A stretch of 64,000 bases of DNA from GCA-016699445 sp964555055 (GTDB lineage: Bacteria > UBA10199 > JACPAL01 > GCA-016699445), in contig CAZKQW010000005.1 in assembly GCA_964555055.1 (NCBI GenBank), positions 62,001-126,000 of the forward strand, written 5' to 3'. Each line of letters starts with the position of its first letter. The first letter of the stretch is position 1. Positions 1 to 9,079 of this stretch are shown here, piece by piece. The translations under genes and the position numbers were made by a program. The notes under the pieces are model-generated. The model was not told the DNA's origin, ran no database searches, and saw only the letters and a program-made list of their open reading frames with translations.

Positions 1-1893
1 AAGTGGCCGGAACTCTCATGGGACGCCGAGGTCAAGGGAGGCGAAGACCTTAAGCATGAGGCTCATGTCGTAGGAGCCGTCGAATTTCCAAAATCCAAGG
101 AAACCGGCCGTATTCAAGCGGGGTTAAAGACATTAGTGGCGGATTTCGAGAATGCTCGACTCGAGGATTTGATTCCGAAATGGAAAGCCAGCGGAAACGT
201 AATCGGCCAACTGCTCCTCAAAGGAGCGCCGATGGGCTCGGTCCAAGGCACGGGACATCTCGTCGCGACGCAAGGGAAATTCCTCTTCCAACCCATCGAA
301 GAGTTGGAAACAAATTTGGTATTTAAGCCGGGAGGCACCGTCGTCTTCAATAAGACCCATCTTCAACCCACAGGCATCAGTGCGATCTCATGGGACGGAG
401 AGCTCACATTCACCGGAAGCAATGAAGAAGATGGCGAAAAAAGTCAGATCCGTTTCTTCGGCGAATTGGATCCGGGCGTAAAAGTTAAAGGTTTCTACGA
501 GAAGGAATCCGACACGTTCAAAATCGAAAATTTCCAGATCTTCAAGGATAAAAATACCCTTAACTTCAATCTTACCGCTGTCGGTAGCGAGGAAACAGCC
601 AACTCAAAAATAGACGCCCAGCTGAAGGGACTGCTAAATCTCGATTGGCTACGATTTTTCCCGATTTACTTCCACGAAGGACATGGAATGGCCGACATCG
701 ATTTGAGGTACGTGGGCAGCTCGACAAATCCCGTTCTCAAAGGCCAGGTAAAGTTCCTGGAAAGCGACATCCTCCTCCGGGGTTTTGGGGAAGAACTGAA
801 TAACCTCTCCGGTACCGTTAGGATCGACGGCACGACTTTGATCCCTGAACTTTCCGGTGAGCTCGGGGACGGCAAATTTATCCTCAACGGACGTGTGGGG
901 CTAAATCAAGGTAAGCCTGAGAATGCGAATCTGATATTTCGCGGGAACAACCTCACTTTTTCGAAGAATAATGTCTACCGTCTCGACTTTGATGCTGATG
1001 TCAATCTCACCGGAAAGTTCCCTTCTCCCCTTCTTAGCGGAAAAATCGACATCATCGAAGGGCGCTACATCAAACCTTTCGTGATCCGCGACCTCGTCCT
1101 GAAGCCTTTCGAGGAGCCTTCCGAACCCACCGAACTGGAATTATCCCTCGCACCCGTCGGTCTAGACTTGTCCGTCCGCAACTCGGGTGACTTGCGCGTC
1201 CGCAACAACATCGCGACGATTTTTCTGCAAAGCAATCTGCAGATTCACGGGACTTTCGGAAAACCGAAGATCGCGGGAGCTTTAAGCGTCACGGAAGGAA
1301 CTTTCCGTTTTTTGGGGCGCGAATTCACTCTCAATGAAGGTTTGGTCGAGTATTCGAATCCTTTACGTAACGAGCCCTACTTGACTCTTTCCGCACAACA
1401 AGACATCCCCGTCGATCAACCCCGTTATACGGTTTACGTCGACATCCGAGGTTTCCTGGATAACTTAGCCATCCAGCTCAGCAGCTCGCCTTCCCTGGAA
1501 AAACAGGACATCGTCTCTTTGCTCGCATTCGGAGCCACGCAGGAGGAGATACGCCAGTCGGGCGCGTCGAAACGCACGCTGACCTCCGGCGTCCTAGGCG
1601 AGGAATTATCGACCGTCGTCGCGGCCCCCTTGGCCAAGACGACGAAGATAGATATTTTCCGCCTCGAAGCCTCGGAGTCCGGCAACCTCTCCCGCTTCTC
1701 GGTTGGCAAACGCATCTCGGACCGCTTCACGTTGGAGTTCATCAACGATTTGGACCCGGTCACCGCCGAAAAAACTTTTCAGGCCAACTATTATCTGACA
1801 GATACTGTGCTTCTGAAAGGATACCGGAAATCCCTCCTGGGCTTCGATCCCCGTTACGAGCTCAATCTTCTGCTCCGTTTCCGGCTGCACTAG
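1..1893 (+). CDS. tamB: TamB-like translocation/assembly protein (5' end outside window)
   Basis: The reading frame is open from base 1, so this is the C-terminal part (about 630 residues) of a longer protein. It consists of repetitive beta-strand sequence with frequent Gly and Asn turns, as in the AsmA/TamB family of periplasm-spanning beta-helical proteins that link inner and outer membranes. The C-terminal ~300 residues have the TamB domain character: segments such as GRYIKPFVIRDLVLKPF, the repeat GTFRFLGREFTLNEG and a C-terminus of alternating hydrophobic residues ending RYELNLLLRFRLH. It is immediately followed by an Omp85 gene with no gap, the classic tamA-tamB (or bamA-tamB) association. 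A role in outer-membrane protein insertion or lipid transport is known for the family and inferred here. Confidence 0.88.
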   Translation, partial: KWPELSWDAEVKGGEDLKHEAHVVGAVEFPKSKETGRIQAGLKTLVADFENARLEDLIPKWKASGNVIGQLLLKGAPMGSVQGTGHLVATQGKFLFQPIEELETNLVFKPGGTVVFNKTHLQPTGISAISWDGELTFTGSNEEDGEKSQIRFFGELDPGVKVKGFYEKESDTFKIENFQIFKDKNTLNFNLTAVGSEETANSKIDAQLKGLLNLDWLRFFPIYFHEGHGMADIDLRYVGSSTNPVLKGQVKFLESDILLRGFGEELNNLSGTVRIDGTTLIPELSGELGDGKFILNGRVGLNQGKPENANLIFRGNNLTFSKNNVYRLDFDADVNLTGKFPSPLLSGKIDIIEGRYIKPFVIRDLVLKPFEEPSEPTELELSLAPVGLDLSVRNSGDLRVRNNIATIFLQSNLQIHGTFGKPKIAGALSVTEGTFRFLGREFTLNEGLVEYSNPLRNEPYLTLSAQQDIPVDQPRYTVYVDIRGFLDNLAIQLSSSPSLEKQDIVSLLAFGATQEEIRQSGASKRTLTSGVLGEELSTVVAAPLAKTTKIDIFRLEASESGNLSRFSVGKRISDRFTLEFINDLDPVTAEKTFQANYYLTDTVLLKGYRKSLLGFDPRYELNLLLRFRLH

Positions 1894-4410
1894 ATGAAAG
1901 GTCACAAGCTCAGCGTTCCCAGTGTTCTTATTATCCTTTTTGGTTCCCTGACCTATGGGATTATCTCATTTAACGCCTTCGGAGCGCTGAGCGCGCAAAG
2001 GATTTCTCGGATCCACGTGGAAGCTGGAATCATCATTCCCCTCCAGAACCGCTATTTCGTCAATGAAGAGCAGGTAAAAAAAGTCATCCCTATTCAGGAA
2101 GGTGACGTTTACGACCCGGTTAAGGTCGAGCAAACCCTTTCTTATCTTAAAAAGTGGGGGCGCTTTTCGCGCATTGATTTGGAAAAGCGTACAGAGAAAG
2201 GTGGGGTCGCCGTTCTTATCACATTACAGCAAGGTCTCCTTTTAAGTAATATCGACATCAAGGGAACTTACCCGTTTTTGGAGAATCGGCTACGGCGCAC
2301 CCTCTCCATACATCCAGGGGAAATCTACCTCCCTGAGGAAATGCCATCCCAGATCGATAAGCTCCGCAACTTCTACGACCGTCGTGGGTTTCAAGATACT
2401 CGCATTGAATTAGACACGCATGTGAATCCTAAAAAGGGCACGGTGAATTTAAAATTTACGATCCACCGAGGTTACCGGTATCGGTTCCAAGACATCGACG
2501 TCCATGGAAACACGGCCTTTCCCAAGAGCTATTTCCTCTCCCAACTGAATCCTCTGCTGGCCTACGAACCGGGCCGTTTTCGGCAAAAAATCGATAAAAT
2601 GAGGAAAGATTACATGGGCAAGGGCTATTTGAGCCCGCGGATCCGTATCGCCGACCTGCAGATGAACCCTCAAACCCGCCGCATGCACCCCATTCTGGAG
2701 ATCACGGAAGGAAACAATGTCTCGGTGGTTTTCAAAGGCAACGCGATGGTCTCTCGCCGCACGTTCAAATCGATCCTGCCGATGTTCACGGAGGGTGGGT
2801 ACAATACGTACGACATTGAAGCCTCCCAAGCCGTGGCTTTGGCTTATTATAAGAAGTTAGGGTACGAAGACGCGACGGTCTCCCATGAAAGACAAGAGAT
2901 CTCGGAGAAAAAACTCAAGATCACCTTCCTCATCCATGAAGGATGGAAAAAAAGCCAAAAAAAGGCGGCGTCTCCTACGGAGGAGGCGTTTTTCATCACG
3001 TCCATCACCTTCGACGGCCTACATCGTTTCAATGAACGGGAGATCCTGCAGAATGCGAAACTTCGAGCCGGAAATACCTTTACAAAAACCAAGCTAGCCG
3101 CCGAATTCCAAAAAATCGCCCTGTTGTACGCGAACGCTGGTTATCCCTATACCGTCGTCACTCAAGATCTAACTCCGGAAGGCGCGCTTAATATCCACGT
3201 CGAGGAAGGACCGGCCGTCCACGTGGGGGAAATTCTTGTCGTTGGTAACGAGCGTAGTTCAGAGAAAGATATTCTGAAATCCATCTTATTCAAGAAGGGC
3301 GACCTCTTTAGTTATCAGAAAGTCATTGAAAGCGAACGCCAACTCCGGAGGACGGGATCTTACCGCAGCGCCAATATCGAGACCATCGGACTTGCCGAGA
3401 AATCCCCGGAGGTCCATTTGTTGGTCAAGCTGGAGGAATTCAAGAAGATCCTTTTGGATTTGGGCGTCGCCTACAATACGGACACCAACTTCACCGGTAC
3501 GATGTCGATTTCCAACGTCAACGTCTTCGGCACCAATCGGCGCGCGAGCCTCAATCTGACGATGGGCCAGGAGATCCAAAAGGGGGAAGCCGTGTTCCGC
3601 GATCCTCATTTTTTGGGAGGTTCTCTCGTCGGCACTCTTTCCGGCAAAATCGAAAAGCAAATCCGGCCCGGATTTACGACGGTGGACGCGGGCAACTCTT
3701 TTAGCGTCTTGAAGGAGTTTTCCCCACAACTAAGCCTCTTAGGGCGCTACGAGATCACCCAAACCTTCTTTTCGAACGTTACTGATGAGACCGGAGCGTT
3801 GGAGGAGGATCACACGACGTCTAAATTCTCGTTTTCTACCAGCTACGACAAGCGGGATTCCTTTTCGGATCCGCGGAAAGGCTATATTTTATTGGGGGGT
3901 TTCGACATCTCCAATAAAATCATCGCATCGACGTTTAATTTCATCCAACCCCGAGGTTATTTCGCTCATTTTCTCCCTCTCGTCGGACCATTTACCCTCA
4001 TGAATTTCGTCCGTGTCGAAGGGATCAAGGTCTTCGGAGGCGATGACCTCACCCGTGATCGTAAACTCTTTTTGGGAGGGGATTATTCGATACGAGGCTT
4101 CGACGAGGACGCGGTCGGACCGCTGGATGGCGATAGCACACCTTTAGGCGGGCAATTCCTTTTAATGAATACGGTCGAACTCCATACCAAGCTCCTCTCC
4201 AGCCTAAAACTCGCCTTGTTCTTCGATAACGGCAGTTTAACGGATAATCTCTCGGACCTAGGTAAAGGATCGTTCCGACAGTCCGGAGGGGCCGGACTCC
4301 GTTACATCACTCCCGTCGGCCCCTTGAGACTGGATTACGGCATCAAACTCGACCGTAAACCGGAAGAATCCTTAGGAAGACTCCACTTCGCTTTCGGCTA
4401 CAGCTTTTAA
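1894..4410 (+). CDS. Omp85 (BamA/TamA) outer-membrane assembly protein with six POTRA-like repeats
   Basis: The ATG follows the tamB stop with no spacer, so the two are translationally coupled. The 838-residue protein starts with a hydrophobic signal segment (residues ~6-30). About six POTRA-like repeats follow (residues ~35-520), each with the strand-helix-helix-strand pattern and ends such as IDIKG, IDVHG, VVFKG, ITFDG and ILVVG. The C-terminal ~310 residues form the Omp85 barrel, with the loop-6 motif SIRGF and a terminal Phe (FAFGYSF). BamA proteins usually carry five POTRA domains and TamA three, so six is unusual. The tamB partner favours a TamA role, while the length is BamA-like; both are possible. 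Confidence 0.9.
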   Translation: MKGHKLSVPSVLIILFGSLTYGIISFNAFGALSAQRISRIHVEAGIIIPLQNRYFVNEEQVKKVIPIQEGDVYDPVKVEQTLSYLKKWGRFSRIDLEKRTEKGGVAVLITLQQGLLLSNIDIKGTYPFLENRLRRTLSIHPGEIYLPEEMPSQIDKLRNFYDRRGFQDTRIELDTHVNPKKGTVNLKFTIHRGYRYRFQDIDVHGNTAFPKSYFLSQLNPLLAYEPGRFRQKIDKMRKDYMGKGYLSPRIRIADLQMNPQTRRMHPILEITEGNNVSVVFKGNAMVSRRTFKSILPMFTEGGYNTYDIEASQAVALAYYKKLGYEDATVSHERQEISEKKLKITFLIHEGWKKSQKKAASPTEEAFFITSITFDGLHRFNEREILQNAKLRAGNTFTKTKLAAEFQKIALLYANAGYPYTVVTQDLTPEGALNIHVEEGPAVHVGEILVVGNERSSEKDILKSILFKKGDLFSYQKVIESERQLRRTGSYRSANIETIGLAEKSPEVHLLVKLEEFKKILLDLGVAYNTDTNFTGTMSISNVNVFGTNRRASLNLTMGQEIQKGEAVFRDPHFLGGSLVGTLSGKIEKQIRPGFTTVDAGNSFSVLKEFSPQLSLLGRYEITQTFFSNVTDETGALEEDHTTSKFSFSTSYDKRDSFSDPRKGYILLGGFDISNKIIASTFNFIQPRGYFAHFLPLVGPFTLMNFVRVEGIKVFGGDDLTRDRKLFLGGDYSIRGFDEDAVGPLDGDSTPLGGQFLLMNTVELHTKLLSSLKLALFFDNGSLTDNLSDLGKGSFRQSGGAGLRYITPVGPLRLDYGIKLDRKPEESLGRLHFAFGYSF

Positions 4411-4571
4411 ATCCGTCTCTTAAGCGCCTCCAAGTCCAGTCTGCTGCGGATCAAATATCGGTTCTCACAAGGACTTAAGATAAGTAGAGAGAGAACAACC
4501 AAGCCAAAAGGCTTTCACCGAGGACTGAACAGACGAAAGCTCACTTATTAAATGAGAGAAAGAGAAAACAA

Positions 4572-4608
4572 AAAACCCCTGCACCTTTCGGTACAGGGGT
4601 TTTGAGTT
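4572..4608 (-). terminator. Bidirectional intrinsic terminator
   Basis: A hairpin with arms AAAACCCCTG and CAGGGGTTTT (plus an inner ACC/GGT pairing) lies between the convergent Omp85 gene and the porin. On the minus strand it is followed by a T-rich run, so it fits best as the porin terminator. The plus strand also ends in TTTTGAGTTTTT, so it could serve both genes. Confidence 0.8.
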
Positions 4609-4625
4609 TTTAAGTCGCTAACTGA

Positions 4626-5741
4626 TTAGAAGCTGTAAGCGAACATTCCGGCAACGCCCATCGCATACGAGGTCGTCGTTCCAGAACCGCGAGCCTTCTG
4701 CATGTCCACATTGCCTTCAAGGACGAAGCGAGCGCCATCCGCGATGCTGTAGCCGGTGGCTAAGCTGATCTGATGAAGCGTTCCACCGCTGCCGATACCG
4801 AAGCCGGTTCCACCGACACCAGCCAATGTATTGGCGGAAGTCACAGAACCCTGACGGGCATGGACGATGCTATAACGGAGCGTTCCGTCCCAGACATCGC
4901 TGAAAGCATAGGTGCCTTTGGCTTGACCACCGAAGAAACGGGAGTCATTGGTCACCAACACGCCATCTTGACGGTAGACGCCTTCCAAACCGACTTTGAG
5001 GGCTTCATTGACGGCCAAGGAAGCGCTGAGGTCAGCCACAGCGGACCAGGGCTTACGAGCGGTGGTTTCCGGGCTGGCTGCCGCGTTGAGCTTCACCCAG
5101 CTGTTGTTACCTTCTTCTCCCCAGCTATAGACGACATTCAATCCCAAACCAGGGATCGCCGTATCCGTCGTGTTACCAGGAGCGCCATCACGCAGATTGT
5201 TCACCACGAAGAACTCGGCGCGGGTGGCTTCGGAGAAGTTGTATCCGAGGCGAGCACCGGTCAAGTTGTGGGGAAGCAACGTGCGATGCACGTTCGAGAA
5301 GGAAACGGTGGACAACTCATTACGATCAATGGGGTCCAAACCGATTCCGGAGTTGAAGCGACCGACTAATAATTCCCAACCGTTACCGGCGGGGATGTTC
5401 GCCGTCACATAAGCTTGCTCAACGGCGTTAGCTGTCGTTCTGTGAGCGGAGAAATCGAGGTCGGCGCGAGCGCGGATGTTTTCACCGAAGCTCTTAGCGA
5501 GGTCGAGTTCCACTTGGTCATTGAAGAAACCGAAATCGTTCTTCTTGTTGGTGGGGGCCAGCAAGCCATCACCCAAAATGCCGATGTTGTTAGCGGCGGG
5601 AAGGCTCTTCGCCCCACGTTGCCATCCAACGACATTGGTCACATTTCCAGAGATCTCGAGGCCTGAACCTTCCTCGGCTCTGACATTCGCGGCGCCTAAG
5701 ACAGTCGCCACGATCACTGCAGTTGCGAGTAACTTTCTCAT
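4626..5741 (-). CDS. Outer-membrane beta-barrel porin-like protein
   Basis: This is a 371-residue protein with a clear signal peptide (MRKLLATAVIVATVLGAANVRA, cut after about residue 23), followed by alternating amphipathic strands rich in Gly, Asn and aromatics and ending in GMFAYSF. A terminal Phe is the usual signal for insertion of outer-membrane barrels by BamA. I chose the ATG at 5741 because AAGGAGAG lies four bases upstream; an in-frame ATG eight codons further upstream has no such site. The gene stands alone between a terminator and a long AT-rich leader. The exact porin family and substrate cannot be told from the sequence. Confidence 0.82.
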   Translation of the reverse strand: MRKLLATAVIVATVLGAANVRAEEGSGLEISGNVTNVVGWQRGAKSLPAANNIGILGDGLLAPTNKKNDFGFFNDQVELDLAKSFGENIRARADLDFSAHRTTANAVEQAYVTANIPAGNGWELLVGRFNSGIGLDPIDRNELSTVSFSNVHRTLLPHNLTGARLGYNFSEATRAEFFVVNNLRDGAPGNTTDTAIPGLGLNVVYSWGEEGNNSWVKLNAAASPETTARKPWSAVADLSASLAVNEALKVGLEGVYRQDGVLVTNDSRFFGGQAKGTYAFSDVWDGTLRYSIVHARQGSVTSANTLAGVGGTGFGIGSGGTLHQISLATGYSIADGARFVLEGNVDMQKARGSGTTTSYAMGVAGMFAYSF

Positions 5742-6047
5742 TGTTTCTCTCCTTTTTTGATTCATAAAATTTACGTCTTTAAAATAATGAACTCATCCAT
5801 TACTAAATGGTTTGGCGTTTGACGTTTCCCCCCCCTTTCTTCGCCGTGATTTCCATTTGTATACATAGTCAATTCTTAAGAATTTTCTTTAACTACCCTC
5901 ACTAACATTTCGGATAAATTGGCGTTTTTTGTAACTGAACTGTCACAATGTGTCAACAGCAAAGGCCGTTACCCCAAAAAGTTAAGGGTGGGGGGTAATG
6001 GAATCATGAAAAAGTGTCAAAGAAAAATCCCCTTGAAGGTGCTACGC
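5742..6047. other. Intergenic leader of the porin with a 14-bp palindrome
   Basis: This 306-base gap separates the divergently ending ridA-like gene from the porin start. On the porin strand it holds a run of eight G and, further upstream, the perfect palindrome AATTCTTAAGAATT at 5871-5884. It also has a TTGACT that could be a -35 box, although no convincing -10 box sits at the right distance. No coding potential is seen. Confidence 0.45.
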
Positions 6048-6524
6048 TCATCGCACTTCGGCGATCATTTCCATTTCCATGGATGCCATTAAAGGAAGCT
6101 CGACAACACCGACGACGGCTCTTGCATGAGAGCCTACAATTTCTCCGAATACATCGACCAAAAGCTCGCTGGCCGCGTCCATAACTTTCACATGCTCGTT
6201 GAATCCAGGATAGGTGTTAATATAGCCCATGACTCGTACGATTCTTTTCACCTTCTCCAAATTCCCTAACTCGTTTTTGAGCACCGCGATCAAGTTAACC
6301 ACGCATGCCTTTGCGGCTCGACGCGCTGTTTCGATATTGAGGTCTTTACCCACGCGTCCTTTATAGGCGATCTTCCCCTCCACCTTAGGAAGTTGGCCGG
6401 AGACAAAAAGAAGATTTCCTGTACGCACTGCAGGGACATAGTGACCCGCTACCTGCACTTCCGGAAGGACGATCTGCAGTTCTTTCAGCTTTTGATCCAA
6501 AGGGGAAACGGTTGTGGCTACCAT
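6048..6524 (-). CDS. RidA/YjgF/YER057c family protein
   Basis: The 158-residue protein matches the RidA superfamily along its whole length: GNLLFVSGQLP near residue 37, an alanine-rich helix ETARRAAKACVVN, the segment VKRIVRVMGYINT, and a C-terminal strand SHARAVVGVVELPLMASMEMEMIAEV. It resembles the slightly longer RidA-like subfamily (~155 residues) rather than classical RidA (~130). RidA removes reactive enamine/imine intermediates released by PLP enzymes. Whether this subfamily shares that activity is not shown. The start has a GGAG box seven bases upstream, and its ATG overlaps the TGA of the preceding methyltransferase-like gene by one base, so the two are co-translated. Confidence 0.85.
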   Translation of the reverse strand: MVATTVSPLDQKLKELQIVLPEVQVAGHYVPAVRTGNLLFVSGQLPKVEGKIAYKGRVGKDLNIETARRAAKACVVNLIAVLKNELGNLEKVKRIVRVMGYINTYPGFNEHVKVMDAASELLVDVFGEIVGSHARAVVGVVELPLMASMEMEMIAEVR

Positions 6525-7240
6525 CAGGACTCCTTTTGTAAGAGAAAAAAAATTAGAAAAGGTGTTTTTCGCAAGCTTTCGAAGAGATCTTGGCGACTTT
6601 TAGAACCTTGAAAGAATTTTCTCAACGATCCATCGTAAAAGGACTCCTTTACAGAATCAACCGAGAGCCCTGCATCACGGAAAAATTTAAAATATTTTTC
6701 GAAACCAGGCCCGATCGAATCTTCTCCCACGACGCTTTTCAAATGTTCCCTTTGAATCAACCGAGAAAAGGGGTGAAAATCGCTCAACAAGATCATACCG
6801 CCTGGCTTTACGATGCGGGACGCTTCCCTAAGAAGACGGCTTAGAGAGACCTTCGAGAAATGCTGTCTGAGCAGGATAAAATCCCAACTGCTCTCCAAAA
6901 AGGGAAGACTTTCCCAATAGGATAAAATGAAAGAAGCCGTCGGATCCGACGGCATTTCCTTTTCCCTCTGTCCTCCCACACGCGCCATCAACGCAGGGCC
7001 CATTGATTTTACCATGGGGGTCAACGACGCTTGGCGCGGCGCGATTTCTAAAAATTTGCAACCTGATAGGCTCGGCAATCGAGGCCGCACCTCTTTTTCT
7101 TCGGTAAAGAGTAACATTTCGCGGAATTCATTTTCACCCAGAGGAAAATCGAAAATTTCTTGTGTCTTTACCGTGGGATTATTTTTCTGCGGCGTTCGAC
7201 GTTCGGGCCGACCCTTCTTCAAGAAGTCAAAAAGCGACAT
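6524..7240 (-). CDS. Class I SAM-dependent methyltransferase-like protein
   Basis: The protein has 238 residues. The C-terminal half has the pattern of a class I methyltransferase: WDFILLRQHF (motif IV-like), then a helix LSRLLREASRIVKPGGMILLSDFHP, which closely matches the late motif of UbiE/Methyltransf_11 enzymes. The N-terminal glycine-rich SAM loop is degenerate (GCKFLEIAPRQASLTP), and the first 40 residues are basic and probably disordered. It is coupled to the RidA-like gene downstream and divergent from pepA across a 65-base gap. The methyl acceptor is unknown, and the weak SAM loop means it may be inactive. Confidence 0.6.
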   Translation of the reverse strand: MSLFDFLKKGRPERRTPQKNNPTVKTQEIFDFPLGENEFREMLLFTEEKEVRPRLPSLSGCKFLEIAPRQASLTPMVKSMGPALMARVGGQREKEMPSDPTASFILSYWESLPFLESSWDFILLRQHFSKVSLSRLLREASRIVKPGGMILLSDFHPFSRLIQREHLKSVVGEDSIGPGFEKYFKFFRDAGLSVDSVKESFYDGSLRKFFQGSKSRQDLFESLRKTPFLIFFLLQKES

Positions 7241-7305
7241 AAAGTTTGAAAACCTTACACAAAACGCTTTATCTGTGCACGAAAATTGTTTAACTAAGGA
7301 CTCTT

Positions 7306-8802
7306 ATGGCCGAAAAAATTAAATTTTCCGTTTCGACATCTCAAAAGATCCAAACCGAAGTTCTTATCTTGCCCGTCTTTTCCGAGGGGAAAAACTTCTC
7401 TCTAAGTCCCCTCGCTAAAAGGATGGATCAATCCCTCAAAGGATTCTTGACCGACCTCTTGAAGAAAGAAGAATTTAAAGGACGAAGTGGCGACACGCGA
7501 TTGATCGACATTCCGGAAATATTAGGATCTAGGGCCATCTTAGCTTTGGGTATCGGAGAAAAAAGTAAGATTGATCGTGAAGGCTTGAGGAAATTCGCTG
7601 CCACTGCGGTCAAACAAGCCAACAAAGTCAAAGCACGTAAGATTTCTTATGAGGACATTTCCATTTTGGATGCGCTCTCGCGCGGACACGCAATAGCTGA
7701 GGGCGTGGTGATGGCTCAGTATACTTTCGACGATTACCGTTCCGAAAAACAGGCGCCAAAGAGAACGGTCACCCATATCGAGGTGATTTCCGAAGTAAAG
7801 TCGGAGAAGCTATTACAAAAGGGATTTAGGGATGGTTCTGTTTTTGCGGAGTCGACGAATTTCGCCCGTTCCTTGATCAACATCCCGGCCGTCGACATGA
7901 CGCCCAAACGCCTAGCCGAGGAAGCGAGAAGAATAGCGAAACAACCCGGACTCTCGATCAAAGTCTTGGGAAAGCGGGAGCTGGAACGCCTCGGAATGGG
8001 TCTTTATCTTGCTGTCGCCAAGGGGAGCGAGCAGCCACCTTATTTCGTCCATTTAACCTACAAGCCTTCCTCAAAAGCTAAAAAGAAGATCGTCATCATT
8101 GGAAAGGCCGTCACTTTCGATAGCGGTGGCTTGTCTTTAAAGCCACCTAACTCGATGGAGACCATGAAGGACGACATGAGTGGATCGGCTGCGATGTTAG
8201 GTGTGATGAAGGCGCTGAGCACCCTCCGTCCCTCCGTCGAAGTTCATGGTATCTGCGCGGCAACGGAAAACATGCCGTCCGGAACGGCGGAACGCCCCGG
8301 AGACATTGCGCGCGCCATGAACGGAAAAACCGTCGAGATACTCAATACCGATGCTGAGGGTCGTCTCACTTTAGCCGATGCCCTTTGCTACGCACAAAAA
8401 TTAAAGCCAGATCTTATTATCGACGCGGCCACATTAACGGGCGCCTGCGTGGTAGCCTTGGGAGAATTATGTTCCGGAATTATGGGTAATAACCAAGACT
8501 TAATCCAAAAACTAATCGACTGCGGAAAAGAAGCCGGCGAGAAATTATGGCAAATTCCCCTCATCGAAGAGTATAAGGAAGAGCTAAAAAGTCCGATAGC
8601 TGATCTGAAAAATGTCGGTGGCCGCTGGGGAGGCACAATCAATGGAGGCCTTTTTCTTCAAGAGTTCGTGGATGCTAAGATTCCCTGGGCTCATGTGGAT
8701 ATTGCCGGTCCTTCATGGACTGAAAAGGAACTCGCTTATTGTCCGCGGGGCGGCACGGGCCATCTCACGAGAACCTTGCTCCACTTTATCTTGAAGCATT
8801 GA
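7306..8802 (+). CDS. pepA: Leucyl aminopeptidase (cytosol aminopeptidase, peptidase M17)
   Basis: At 498 residues this is standard length for M17. The N-terminal macro-like domain is followed by the catalytic domain with the metal-binding stretch KAVTFDSGGLSLKP, the segment MKDDMSGSAAM, the signature NTDAEGRL at residue 347, and DAATLTGA. These provide the Lys, Asp and Glu ligands of the two metal ions. It releases N-terminal amino acids from peptides in the cytoplasm. The start has AAGGA four bases upstream. It is transcribed divergently from the methyltransferase/RidA pair and followed by a 277-base gap leading into nrdJ. Confidence 0.96.
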   Translation: MAEKIKFSVSTSQKIQTEVLILPVFSEGKNFSLSPLAKRMDQSLKGFLTDLLKKEEFKGRSGDTRLIDIPEILGSRAILALGIGEKSKIDREGLRKFAATAVKQANKVKARKISYEDISILDALSRGHAIAEGVVMAQYTFDDYRSEKQAPKRTVTHIEVISEVKSEKLLQKGFRDGSVFAESTNFARSLINIPAVDMTPKRLAEEARRIAKQPGLSIKVLGKRELERLGMGLYLAVAKGSEQPPYFVHLTYKPSSKAKKKIVIIGKAVTFDSGGLSLKPPNSMETMKDDMSGSAAMLGVMKALSTLRPSVEVHGICAATENMPSGTAERPGDIARAMNGKTVEILNTDAEGRLTLADALCYAQKLKPDLIIDAATLTGACVVALGELCSGIMGNNQDLIQKLIDCGKEAGEKLWQIPLIEEYKEELKSPIADLKNVGGRWGGTINGGLFLQEFVDAKIPWAHVDIAGPSWTEKELAYCPRGGTGHLTRTLLHFILKH

Positions 8803-8968
8803 TTGCTTTCTAAGGCCCGTCCTTGGGCACTTTGCCAATACCTTTTTTTCCCACTCTCATTAACGCACCGCGCTACTAAAAAAACATATTTTAAAATCCT
8901 TAAATTTCTTCAGTACCTAGAAATTTCTCGTGATGACTTTAAAAACTCCTTATGGACACCCTCTAGAA

Positions 8969-9016
8969 CCACAATATATTGTGTGCTTTCGTTAGCTGAC
9001 ATACCATAAGATGTGT
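8969..9016 (+). promoter_or_regulatory. Tandem NrdR boxes upstream of nrdJ
   Basis: Box 1 (8969-8984) is CCACAATATATTGTGT, matching 15 of 16 positions of the NrdR consensus as I remember it, and includes the perfect 14-bp palindrome CACAATATATTGTG. Box 2 (9001-9016), ATACCATAAGATGTGT, matches about 11 of 16. Their centres lie 32 bases apart, about three helical turns, which is the usual arrangement for NrdR repression of ribonucleotide reductase genes. nrdJ begins 64 bases further on. Confidence 0.8.
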
Positions 9017-9079
9017 ATAACCCAGAGGATAACCCTGGGTATAAATACTTAAGTATTCAAAAATAAAGGGGATTATTCT

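Noticed and set aside
8803..9079. Cobalamin riboswitch ahead of the B12-dependent reductase
   Set aside because: No B12-box or the expected long multi-stem leader is visible; only NrdR boxes are found.
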